From Rhodobacterales bacterium CG2_30_65_12 (GTDB lineage: Bacteria; Pseudomonadota; Alphaproteobacteria; Rhodobacterales; Rhodobacteraceae): a DNA stretch of 10,280 nt. The number at the start of each line of letters is the position of its first letter. The stretch's first letter is position 1. Of this stretch, positions 1-6,096 are shown piece after piece. The stretch spans positions 1,188 through 11,467 of the forward strand of contig MNZL01000001.1 in NCBI GenBank assembly GCA_001873585.1. Direction: 5' to 3'. Position numbers and translations under genes: made by a program. The notes below the pieces were generated by a model. That model saw only the letters and a list, made by a program, of their open reading frames with translations, had not been told where the DNA came from and made no database searches.

Positions 1-404
1 CCGCCGCCTTTCTCGGCGCGAAACAGCTCGTCTTTCGCCGGGTCGAAGATCACGCCAGCGACAATCTCGCCCTTGTGTTCGAGCCCGATCGAGACGGCCC
101 AATGCGGCAGGCCGTGCAGAAAGTTGGTGGTGCCGTCGAGCGGATCGACGATCCAGCGCCGGGTCGGGTCGGCGCCGTCTTCGCCGCCGCCCTCTTCGCC
201 AAGCCAGCCGTAATTGGGCCGCGCTTCCATCAGTATGTCTTTGATGATCTTTTCGGCAGCGATGTCGGCGCGGGTGACGAAATCGCCCGCGCCCTTCATC
301 GAAACCTGGAGATTCTCGACTTCGCGGAAGTCTTTCACCAGGCTTCGGCCGGCCTTGCGGGCGGCCTTGATCATCAGGTTGAGGTTGGCACTGCCTTGTT
401 GCAT
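1..404 (-). CDS. suhB: Inositol monophosphatase family protein (SuhB-like), N-terminal part, cut by window edge
   Basis: Seen: 134 codons from the ATG at 404 run off the left edge, about half of the usual ~260-residue length. The protein carries the inositol-phosphatase metal-site motifs: WLGEEGG (E70/E71) and the hallmark WIVDPLDGTTNF with D87 and D90, followed by HGLPHWAVSIGLE. The start is supported by GGGAG seven bases upstream and by a promoter that would give a short leader. Family knowledge: these Mg2+-dependent cytosolic enzymes hydrolyse myo-inositol-1-phosphate and related sugar phosphates; E. coli SuhB also binds RNA polymerase/NusA and acts in rRNA antitermination. Inference: the catalytic half is intact as far as it can be seen. 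A CysQ or histidinol-phosphatase relative is less likely from the motif spacing, but the C-terminal half that would settle substrate class is missing. Confidence 0.93.
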   Translation of the reverse strand, partial: MQQGSANLNLMIKAARKAGRSLVKDFREVENLQVSMKGAGDFVTRADIAAEKIIKDILMEARPNYGWLGEEGGGEDGADPTRRWIVDPLDGTTNFLHGLPHWAVSIGLEHKGEIVAGVIFDPAKDELFRAEKGG

Positions 405-429
405 TTCGCGGCTCCCGATCTTTCGGGCG

Positions 430-458
430 GCTATACGCGCGCCGCAGCAAGATGCCAA
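430..458 (-). promoter_or_regulatory. Sigma70-type promoter candidate for suhB
   Basis: On the minus strand, TTGGCA (453-458) and TATAGC (430-435) are separated by exactly 17 bases. They match the housekeeping consensus at 5/6 and 4/6 positions. Initiation near 423 would give a leader of about 20 bases containing the GGGAG ribosome site. This is the best promoter-like match in the 405-670 gap. The rest of that gap holds no supported gene and no clear terminator for the LuxR-type gene that ends at 671. Confidence 0.55.
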
Positions 459-670
459 GGGGCCGGGCGCGGCGTTATTCGCTTGGCCCCCGCGCGGGCA
501 GACGCGGTATCGTGCTGGCATGATGCTCAGGCTTTATCTCTTATCCACTCCCGAGGCGGCGCTCGACGCGGTGATGGCGTGGATCGGCGAGATCGGCGCT
601 GTCGCTGGTGTCCGGCCTCTCGTCGGCGCTGGTGGGGCTGCGCATCCCGGTCGCGGCGCGAGGCTCGGGG

Positions 671-1198
671 TCAAGCCTGTTTGCCACTTGTCTCCGACAG
701 CAGCTCTTCCATGAAAACCGAAAACAACTGCGCCCGCCCGTCGACGCCGGCCTTGGCGTAGACGGCGGTGCATTGTGCGCGCACCGTTCCGGGGGCGGTG
801 CCGCGTATCTTGGCGATCTGTTCATTGTCGATGCCCTTGAGCACCAACAGCGCCACGTCGCGCTCCGAGGGCGTGAGGCCCCATTCGGTGAAAAACGTGT
901 CGATCACCTCGGTCATTTCACCACGCGCGGCGCGCATCGAACGATCAAGCCGGGACAGTCGGTGCAACACCTGGCGCAGCTCGATCGTCAGCACGACCAC
1001 ACCACCGGCAAGCGCCAGCGCCGCGATGGCTTCGAGCCACATGTGCAGAACATCGAGCTTGCCGCCGCGCCACAGATCAATGCCCACGTCGTAGAGGAAA
1101 AACAGTGCGGTCAGGGCCTGAAGGACGATCACGGCGGTGAGGGCGAGGACGCGACGCCCGGTGCGCCTGTCCGGATGCGATTGCGCGAAACTGCTCAT
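671..1198 (-). CDS. Membrane-anchored LuxR/GerE-type helix-turn-helix protein
   Basis: Seen: a 175-residue product. The start at 1198 is chosen over longer readings because AGAGG lies just upstream and residues before it look non-coding. Two hydrophobic segments (about 17-42, containing VLALTAVIVLQALTALFFLY, and 53-74, LEAIAALALAGGVVVLTIEL) are followed by a charged linker (77-100, RQVLHRLSRLDRSMRAARGE). A LuxR-type HTH follows (about 106-168, LTPSERDVALLVLKG...NEQIAKI...TVRAQCTAVYAKAGV). There is no receiver or autoinducer-binding domain. Family knowledge: GerE-type domains bind DNA as dimers. Inference: the protein sits in the inner membrane with the HTH in the cytoplasm and senses something through its short membrane region. 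It lies 103 bp downstream of metR on the same strand, so cotranscription is possible but not shown. Ligand and targets cannot be read from the sequence. Confidence 0.85.
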   Translation of the reverse strand: MSSFAQSHPDRRTGRRVLALTAVIVLQALTALFFLYDVGIDLWRGGKLDVLHMWLEAIAALALAGGVVVLTIELRQVLHRLSRLDRSMRAARGEMTEVIDTFFTEWGLTPSERDVALLVLKGIDNEQIAKIRGTAPGTVRAQCTAVYAKAGVDGRAQLFSVFMEELLSETSGKQA

Positions 1199-1301
1199 GC
1201 TTGCCTCTTCGCTCCCTGAAGCGTTCGGGGGGACCGGTGGAAGAATGCGCAGGTCTGTCGGCGATGGGCAAGCCCCCCGGCGGCAAGGCGGTTTGCGCCT
1301 G

Positions 1302-2207
1302 CTATCGCCGTTGCAGCTTGACCGGCTCGGTGCGGGCGAGGCGCAGCATATGCGCCATGTAGGGTTTGGCCACGTCGTCCTCGCGCACGGCGGCATACAT
1401 CCGCTTGGTGAGCCCACCCGCAGTAATGTGCTTGATCACGTAATCGGGCCGCGCGCGCACGTCGCGCAGCACCCAGTCGGGCAGCACCGTCACGCCGCGC
1501 CCGGCGGCGACCAGCATCAGGATCACTTCGGTCAGTTCAACCGCGCGCATGCCGCGCGGCTCAACCCGGGCCTGGGTGAGCAGCCCGGTAAACACGTCGA
1601 GCTTGGCGCGCTCCACCGGATAGTGCAGCAGCACTTCCTCGGCGAAGTCTTCCGCCTCGATCAAGGGCTTGTCTGCCAGCGGGTGCCCGCGGGCGCATAC
1701 AAACATCGGTTCGTAGTCAAACAATGGCTGGAAGGTAACGCCAGGCAGCGCCACCGGATCGGAGGAGATGACAAAATCCACCTCCTCGCGGCGCAGCGCC
1801 TCGATCGCATCGAAGGCAAGGCGCGAGCGGATATCGACGTCAACCTCCGGCCAGGACGCGCGCAGGCCCTCAAGCACGGGAAACAGCCAGTCAAAACAGG
1901 CGTGGCACTCGATGGCGATATGCAGCCGCCCGGAGCGGCCCGACTGCATCGCGCGAAATTCCTCCTCGACGGCGGCCACCTCGGGCAGGATATACTCGGC
2001 GAGGCGCAGAAGCTTGAGCCCGGCGGGGCTGAGCGTCATCGGCTTCGACCGGCGGTGAAACAGCTCCATCCCCACCTGGTCTTCGAGCCCTTTCACTTGG
2101 TGCGAAAGCGCCGATTGGGTGATGTGCAGCATGTCGGCGGCGCGCGCGAGCCCGCCGGCTTCGTGGATCGCGCGGATGGTGCGCAGGTGGCGAAATTCGA
2201 GATACAT
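1302..2207 (-). CDS. metR: LysR-family regulator MetR (methionine biosynthesis)
   Basis: Seen: 301 residues, the normal LysR length. The N-terminal winged HTH covers about residues 4-62 (FRHLRTIRAIHEAGGLARAA, then HITQSALSHQVKGLE). The effector domain runs from about 90 to 290, starting at GRLHIAIECHACFDWLFPVL, a segment typical of MetR. Family knowledge: MetR uses homocysteine as coeffector and controls met genes, including metF, metE and its own gene. The divergent metF 93 bp away fits this strongly. The shared gap holds a MetR-like site. The ribosome site is weak (GAGACTGG upstream of the ATG at 2207), which may limit expression. After its TAG stop there is only a small 5-bp hairpin (1286-1300, minus strand) without a T-run, so read-through into the LuxR-type gene is possible. 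Confidence 0.9.
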   Translation of the reverse strand: MYLEFRHLRTIRAIHEAGGLARAADMLHITQSALSHQVKGLEDQVGMELFHRRSKPMTLSPAGLKLLRLAEYILPEVAAVEEEFRAMQSGRSGRLHIAIECHACFDWLFPVLEGLRASWPEVDVDIRSRLAFDAIEALRREEVDFVISSDPVALPGVTFQPLFDYEPMFVCARGHPLADKPLIEAEDFAEEVLLHYPVERAKLDVFTGLLTQARVEPRGMRAVELTEVILMLVAAGRGVTVLPDWVLRDVRARPDYVIKHITAGGLTKRMYAAVREDDVAKPYMAHMLRLARTEPVKLQRR

Positions 2208-2214
2208 GAGCCAG

Positions 2215-2251
2215 TCTCATAAACTTCGTGAGAATTATGAATTTGTCTCAC
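2215..2251. promoter_or_regulatory. MetR operator region between metR and metF
   Basis: TGAATTTGTCTCA (2238-2250) matches the enterobacterial MetR consensus TGAANNTNNTTCA with one mismatch in the specified positions. It sits in overlapping inverted repeats: TCTCA (2215-2219) with TGAGA (2229-2233), and GTGAGA (2228-2233) with TCTCAC (2246-2251). The shared central GTGAGA gives three alternating half-sites, as expected for a LysR tetramer that binds a recognition and an activation site. The site overlaps the -35 of the proposed metF promoter. Use of an enteric consensus in an alphaproteobacterium is an inference. Confidence 0.55.
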
Positions 2252-2271
2252 AGGGCGTGACCCGCTACAAG
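2243..2271 (+). promoter_or_regulatory. Promoter candidate for metF
   Basis: TTGTCT (2243-2248) and TACAAG (2266-2271) are spaced by 17 bases. The -35 half lies inside the proposed MetR operator, consistent with a regulator that contacts polymerase there. Transcription would start near 2278, about 23 bases before the metF ATG. The hexamers are imperfect, so this is a plausible rather than a certain promoter. Confidence 0.4.
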
Positions 2272-2300
2272 AGGTCAAACACCAACATAGTGAGTCTGTC

Positions 2301-3167
2301 ATGGTCGCCCCTCGCATTTCGTTCGAATTCTTCCCGCCGAAAGACATCGCCGGCGCGTTCCGCCTGTCAGACACCGTGCGCGACCTTGCGCCGCTTGATC
2401 CGAGCTTTGTTTCGGTCACGTATGGCGCCGGCGGCACCACCCGCGCGCTCACCCATGACGCGGTGACGACCATTCACCAGCGCTATGGGCTCAACATGGC
2501 CGCGCATCTGACCTGCGTCGACGCCTCGCGCGCCGAAACGCTGGAAATCGCCAATGCCTATGCCGAGGCCGGGATCACCGAGATCGTGGCGCTGCGCGGC
2601 GACCCGCCGAAGGGGCAGGGGGGCTTCGTGCCGCACCCCGAGGGCTTTGCCAATTCCATCGAGTTGGTCGAGGCGCTGGCCGCGACCGACAAGTTCAACA
2701 TCCGCGTCGGCGCCTACCCCGATCCGCACCCCGAGGCCGCCTCTGACGGCGCCGATGTCGACTGGCTCAAGCGCAAGATCGACGCGGGCGCTTCCTCGGC
2801 CATCACCCAGTTCTTCTTCGAGGCCGAGACCTTCTTTCGCTTCCGCGACAAGGCGGAAAAGGCCGGAATTACCGCGCCGATCATCCCCGGCATCCTGCCG
2901 ATCGAAAACTGGAATGGGGTGAAGAAATTCGCCGCAGGGTGTGGCGCGCAGATACCCGCCTGGCTCGGCGAGACCTTCGAGAAAGCCCAGCGCGACGGGC
3001 GCGAGGAGCTTCTTTCGGTGGCGCTGGCGGCCGAGCTTTGCTCTGATCTGATCGACGGCGGGGTGCAGGATCTGCACTTCTACACCCTCAACAAGCCGCA
3101 CCTCACCCGCGACGTGGCGCACGCGCTGGGTGTGACCCCGCGTGCCGTGCTGCAAAAGGTGGCCTGA
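2301..3167 (+). CDS. metF: 5,10-methylenetetrahydrofolate reductase
   Basis: Seen: 288 residues, the full length of bacterial MetF, opening with the characteristic RISFEFFPPKD (E9 is the expected catalytic acid). Then come FVSVTYGAGGTTR (37-48), HLTCVD (69-74), ALRGDPPKG (97-105, D101 being the flavin-contact aspartate), ITQFFFE and PGILPI. It ends with GVQDLHFYTLNKP. Family knowledge: this FAD enzyme reduces methylene-THF to methyl-THF in the cytosol, feeding methionine synthase. The gene is divergent from metR, its likely activator. The ATG at 2301 has only a weak ribosome site (GTGAG), but homology begins right at it. No methionine synthase gene follows within the window, so metF appears to be a single-gene unit here. 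A 6-bp hairpin with one bulged base (3173-3191) follows the stop but lacks a T-run. Confidence 0.97.
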   Translation: MVAPRISFEFFPPKDIAGAFRLSDTVRDLAPLDPSFVSVTYGAGGTTRALTHDAVTTIHQRYGLNMAAHLTCVDASRAETLEIANAYAEAGITEIVALRGDPPKGQGGFVPHPEGFANSIELVEALAATDKFNIRVGAYPDPHPEAASDGADVDWLKRKIDAGASSAITQFFFEAETFFRFRDKAEKAGITAPIIPGILPIENWNGVKKFAAGCGAQIPAWLGETFEKAQRDGREELLSVALAAELCSDLIDGGVQDLHFYTLNKPHLTRDVAHALGVTPRAVLQKVA

Positions 3168-3172
3168 ACTCA

Positions 3173-3191
3173 GGCGGGTGCCGCAACCGCC
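3173..3191 (+). other. Small hairpin after metF
   Basis: GGCGG(G)T pairs with ACCGCC around a six-base loop, six bases after the metF stop. No T-run follows, so it is not a standard intrinsic terminator. It could mark or protect the metF transcript end. Confidence 0.35.
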
Positions 3192-3687
3192 CTATGGCCA
3201 GTGCGAGGCGCCACCACCGGGGTGACAAGGACAAGTCTTTGACGCCGGTCTGGCCTTGAAAGCGTTTTTCACCGTAAAACCGGTTATGTAAATGTTGGAA
3301 TGTGGTGGCACGGGCGCGCAAATTGCCGTCTCGCCTGCTGGCCGCCGCAGATTTCTCCGCAGTCGGCGTATTGGCCAGGCATGGGACGCAAACAGCGCCG
3401 GCGCGGGCGAGACGTGGATTGCAGGTGCCTGCGGCCGCGCGCGCAATACGGCCTCACATCCTGATGTGCTGCTCCCGAGTGCACCCCCACCATGAACGTG
3501 GCCGGATGCCGAACAATTCGGTGCTGTGGAAGAAAGCCGCACACTGCGGTTTCTTGCCAAAATAGCGCTCAATCCGCACTCCGTTGCGCGAAAACCGTCC
3601 TGAAAGTGTCGGATTCGCTGTTGAAATTCCGTTCGGCATCGTGTTGGGTTGCGACAACAAGAAAAACAACAGGGAAATGGGGGTCAC
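3192..3687. other. Long non-coding stretch upstream of the ABC operon
   Basis: No reading frame here looks coding: the short open frames on both strands are rich in Arg, Pro and His, have no recognisable motif and lack ribosome sites. The stretch holds several inverted repeats. These are CACATC-CT-GATGTG (3455-3468), CCGAA-CAA-TTCGG (3509-3521), and a long hairpin at 3530-3555. GCGC arms also occur around 3566-3590. I found no convincing -35/-10 pair. The operon promoter and possibly an attenuating leader or small RNA should lie here. Confidence 0.6.
3530..3555. terminator. Terminator-like hairpin (possibly bidirectional) in the ABC-operon leader
   Basis: The stem CCGCA/TGCGG has a CAC loop and is extended by AAGAAA (3530-3535) pairing with TTTCTT (3550-3555), with one bulged G at 3536. 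The A-rich left and T-rich right flanks of a GC stem are the layout of an intrinsic terminator and would work on either strand. It lies 133 bases before the ATPase start, so on the plus strand it could attenuate the operon or end a short upstream RNA. The T-tract is short and mixed, so activity is uncertain. Confidence 0.4.
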
Positions 3688-4788
3688 TTGGCCGACCAGC
3701 AGCGTAACGACGGATTCGTCGTCTTCGACCGTGTGCAAAAGAGCTACGATGGCGAAACGCTCGTCGTGAAGGATTTGAACCTTTCGGTTGGCAGGGGGGA
3801 ATTTCTCACCATGCTCGGCCCCTCGGGCTCGGGCAAGACCACTTGCCTGATGATGCTCGCGGGGTTCGAAACCGCCACTCACGGCGACATTCTCCTCGGC
3901 GGCACGCCGATAAACAATATTCCGCCGCACAAGCGCGGGATTGGCATGGTGTTTCAGAACTACGCGCTGTTTCCGCACATGACGGTGGGGGAAAACCTCT
4001 CGTTTCCGCTCGAAGTGCGCGGCCTTGGAAAATCGCAGCGCGAGGGCAAGATCAAGCGCGGGCTTGAGATGGTGCAGATGGGCGAGTTTGCCAATCGCCG
4101 CCCGGCGCAGCTTTCGGGCGGGCAGCAGCAGCGCATCGCGCTCGCCCGCGCGCTGGTGTTCGAGCCCGAGCTGGTGCTGATGGACGAACCCTTGGGCGCG
4201 CTCGACAAGCAACTGCGCGAGCAAATGCAGTTCGAGATTACCCGGCTGGCGCACGAGCTTGGCATCACCACCGTCTATGTGACCCACGACCAGACCGAGG
4301 CTCTCACCATGTCGGACCGGGTGGCGGTGTTTGACGATGGCCGGATCCAGCAGCTCGATCCGCCCGATGTGCTCTACGAGGAGCCAAAAAACAGCTTCGT
4401 CGCCCAGTTCATTGGCGAAAACAACACGCTGGTGGGCGAGGTCGTGGAGATGCACGCCGACAAATGCACCGTGCGGCTTGCTGATGGCGAGGTGTTCGAC
4501 GCCAAGCCGGTGAACGTGCAAAAGGTGGGCGACAAGACGAGGGTTTCGATTCGGCCCGAACGGGTAGAATACAACAAGGACCGCATTCCCGAGAGCGCGC
4601 ACACGCTCAAGGCCGAGGTGCTCGAATTCATCTACATGGGTGATATTTTCCGCACGCGCCTGCGCGTGGCCGGTAACGACGATTTCGTTATCAAGACCCG
4701 CAACGCGCCCGATCAGCCGCGTCTGAAGCCGGGTCAGCAGATCGAGATCGGCTGGATGCCGGAGGATTGCCGCGCGCTCGATGCGTGA
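3688..4788 (+). CDS. potA: ABC transporter ATP-binding subunit, spermidine/putrescine (PotA) type
   Basis: Seen: 366 residues. The N-terminal ATPase domain has Walker A GPSGSGKTT (44-52), Q-loop FQNYALFP (89-96), signature LSGGQQQR (142-149), Walker B LVLMDEP (162-168), D-loop GALD and switch H200. A C-terminal TOBE/OB domain follows (about 245-360, VSIRPERVEY...FIYMGDIFRTRLRV). Start choice: no ATG or GTG precedes the conserved domain in a usable place. The TTG at 3688 has GGGGG four bases upstream and begins the conserved N-terminus; a TTG at 3649 in frame has no ribosome site. Role: dimeric cytosolic motor of an importer, with cognate binding protein and two permeases immediately downstream in the same direction. 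Family placement (polyamine/iron/2-aminoethylphosphonate group) points to polyamines, but ATPases do not fix the substrate. Confidence 0.92.
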   Translation: MADQQRNDGFVVFDRVQKSYDGETLVVKDLNLSVGRGEFLTMLGPSGSGKTTCLMMLAGFETATHGDILLGGTPINNIPPHKRGIGMVFQNYALFPHMTVGENLSFPLEVRGLGKSQREGKIKRGLEMVQMGEFANRRPAQLSGGQQQRIALARALVFEPELVLMDEPLGALDKQLREQMQFEITRLAHELGITTVYVTHDQTEALTMSDRVAVFDDGRIQQLDPPDVLYEEPKNSFVAQFIGENNTLVGEVVEMHADKCTVRLADGEVFDAKPVNVQKVGDKTRVSIRPERVEYNKDRIPESAHTLKAEVLEFIYMGDIFRTRLRVAGNDDFVIKTRNAPDQPRLKPGQQIEIGWMPEDCRALDA

Positions 4789-4797
4789 GGCTTCGAT

Positions 4798-4836
4798 TTG
4801 CCCCGGTGCGCGCCTTCGGGATGGCGCGCGGGGCAA
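4798..4836 (+). other. Strong intercistronic stem-loop 1 (before binding-protein gene)
   Basis: TTGCCCC (4798-4804) pairs with GGGGCAA (4830-4836). GCGCGCC (4808-4814) pairs with GGCGCGC (4823-4829) after a three-base bulge, closing an eight-base loop. This gives 14 GC-rich base pairs just 9 bases after the ATPase stop. No T-run follows. It probably stabilises or partly terminates the upstream message. Confidence 0.6.
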
Positions 4837-4868
4837 GGGTTCGCAAGCGTGGCCGGAGCGGCGAACCC
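4837..4868 (+). other. Intercistronic stem-loop 2, directly abutting the first
   Basis: GGGTTCGC (4837-4844) pairs perfectly with GCGAACCC (4861-4868) across a 16-base loop. It begins at the base after the preceding hairpin and ends about 41 bases before the binding-protein ATG. Tandem hairpins here could be an RNase-processing or mRNA-protection element that separates ATPase and binding-protein expression. Confidence 0.5.
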
Positions 4869-4909
4869 GGTATCAAAATGTCCGGACCGCGACAACAGGG
4901 AGCTCTTTA

Positions 4910-6019
4910 ATGAAGCTTAAAACAACACTTTTTGCCACCTCGGTGCTGACCGTCTTCGGTGGCGCTGCCGTTGCGCAAATGGCCAACGACATGACAATCG
5001 TCTCCTGGGGTGGCGCCTATCAGAACAGCCAGATCAAGGCCTATGTCGAGCCTTACCAGGAAAACAATCCTGGAGTGTCGGTGGTCTGGGATGAAAGCTC
5101 GGCCGAGGCTGTGGCCAAGCTGCGCGCCCAGAATGAAGCCAACAACGTGACCTGGGATCTGGTCGACGTGACCGCCGCCGACGCGATGCGTCTGTGCGAC
5201 GAGGGTCTGGCGTTGGAAATCGACCACGATACGGCGCTCGCGCCCGCGCCCGACGGCACCCCCGCCAGCGAGGACTTTGGCGACATGATCGTCAGCGATT
5301 GCTTCATCCCGCAGATTGCCTATTCCTATACCTTCGGCTACCGCATTGACGCGGCCGAGTGGAACGGCAAGGAGCCGACCAGCATCTGCGATGTGTTCGA
5401 TCTGGAAGCCTTCCCCGGCAAGCGGAGCCTTGAGAAGCGTCCACTCAACAACGTGGAATGGGCGCTGATCTGCGATGGCGTGCCGCGCGACACGGTTTAT
5501 GACGTGCTCGAAACAGAAGAAGGCCAGGCTCGCGCGCTCGCCAAGCTTGATACGATCAAGGACAGCGTGATCTGGTGGAGCGCCGGCGCCGATACGCCGC
5601 AATGGCTCGCCGACGGAGAAGTTGTCTTCGGGTCCACCTACAACGGCCGCCTGTTCAGCTTGATTGTCGAGCAAAATCAACCGGTTAACATGATGTGGGA
5701 CAGCCAGGCCTATGACCTTGACGGCTGGATTGTTCCCGCCGGCCTGCCGGAAGACCGCTTGGCCCGGGTGATGGATTTCCTCTACTTCGCCACCGATACC
5801 CAGCGTCTCGCCGACCAGGCGAAATACATCTCCTACGGTCCGGCCCGCAAATCGTCGGCTCCGTTGGTGAGCACCCACGCCGAGCTTGGCATCGAAATGG
5901 CGCCGCACATGCCGACCAACCCGGACAATGCCAAGAACGCCTTCGTCATCAACTACGAATGGTGGGCGGACTACCGCGACGATCTCGACGCGAAGTTCCA
6001 ATCCTGGCTGGCGCAATAA
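4910..6019 (+). CDS. potD: Periplasmic substrate-binding protein of the ABC importer (PotD-like)
   Basis: Seen: 369 residues. The ATG at 4910 follows AGGGAG (eight-base gap) and starts a typical Sec signal peptide: KLK, a hydrophobic core to about 19, and AVA-Q cleavage after residue 22. The mature part opens with MTIVSWGGAYQNSQIKAYVE, the standard start of PotD-type binding proteins, followed by TWDLVDVTAADAMRLCDEG. Later segments are DSVIWWSAGADTPQWLADGE (219-236), STYNGR (242-247) and YDLDGWIVPAGLP (268-280). Role: captures the ligand in the periplasm and delivers it to the permeases. Four cysteines (96, 131, 160, 188) could form disulfides. Tryptophans and acidic residues in the 220-275 part are where PotD-family ligand contacts lie, but I cannot assign substrate; putrescine, spermidine or another small amine or opine are possible. 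The gene is flanked by hairpins, consistent with higher expression than its neighbours. Confidence 0.92.
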   Translation: MKLKTTLFATSVLTVFGGAAVAQMANDMTIVSWGGAYQNSQIKAYVEPYQENNPGVSVVWDESSAEAVAKLRAQNEANNVTWDLVDVTAADAMRLCDEGLALEIDHDTALAPAPDGTPASEDFGDMIVSDCFIPQIAYSYTFGYRIDAAEWNGKEPTSICDVFDLEAFPGKRSLEKRPLNNVEWALICDGVPRDTVYDVLETEEGQARALAKLDTIKDSVIWWSAGADTPQWLADGEVVFGSTYNGRLFSLIVEQNQPVNMMWDSQAYDLDGWIVPAGLPEDRLARVMDFLYFATDTQRLADQAKYISYGPARKSSAPLVSTHAELGIEMAPHMPTNPDNAKNAFVINYEWWADYRDDLDAKFQSWLAQ

Positions 6020-6037
6020 GCGTCTGAGGCTTGAGAG

Positions 6038-6070
6038 AAAAAACGAAGAGGCCCGCCCCCGGGCCTCTTC
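6038..6070 (-). terminator. Perfect 11-bp hairpin after the binding-protein gene; intrinsic terminator when read on the minus strand
   Basis: GAAGAGGCCCG (6045-6055) and CGGGCCTCTTC (6060-6070) form a perfect 11-bp stem with a CCCC loop. On the minus strand the stem is followed by G and six T's (6043-6038), a textbook intrinsic terminator. On the plus strand no T-run follows, so there it more likely blocks 3' exonucleases and protects the binding-protein message. It lies 25 bases after the binding-protein stop and 26 before the permease start. Confidence 0.6.
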
Positions 6071-6096
6071 CCCCAGCCCCGCAAAGAGGGCGCGAG

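Noticed and set aside
520..714. 65-codon plus-strand frame starting MMLRLYLLSTPEAAL, with a neighbouring frame continuing ALSLVSGLSSALVGLR, as if a frameshifted small gene
   Set aside because: No ribosome site, codon bias fades after about 25 codons, it overlaps the 3' end of the LuxR-type gene, and no family is recognised. It could be a gene remnant but cannot be supported.
1286..1300. AGGCG-GTTTG-CGCCT hairpin after metR as a terminator
   Set aside because: Five base pairs only and no T-run on the minus strand; too weak to call.
3241..3300. AT-richer patch with TTGAAA and TTATGT that resembles a promoter
   Set aside because: The spacing between the boxes is 22 bases; no alternative pair at 16-18 bases fits.
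3302..3565. Small plus-strand frame (87 codons) between metF and the ABC operon
   Set aside because: No ribosome site, no motif, unnatural composition; overlapping frames on both strands look equally open.
3454..4836. Long minus-strand open frame (460 codons) opposite the ATPase gene
   Set aside because: Arg/His/Leu-rich shadow produced by the third-position GC bias of the plus-strand gene; no domains, no ribosome site.
4781..4909. Upstream ATG for the binding protein adding 43 residues
   Set aside because: It would bury the signal peptide in the interior and read through two intercistronic hairpins; the ATG at 4910 with AGGGAG starts a proper signal peptide.
4907..6016. Minus-strand open frame of 369 codons opposite the binding-protein gene
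   Set aside because: Almost exactly mirrors the real gene, with no recognisable motif; antisense artefact of GC-rich coding DNA.
6031..6096. Upstream TTG start for permease 1 adding 22 residues
   Set aside because: It would place translation through the perfect hairpin at 6045-6070 and encode a low-complexity Pro/Arg stretch; ATG 6097 has a good ribosome site.
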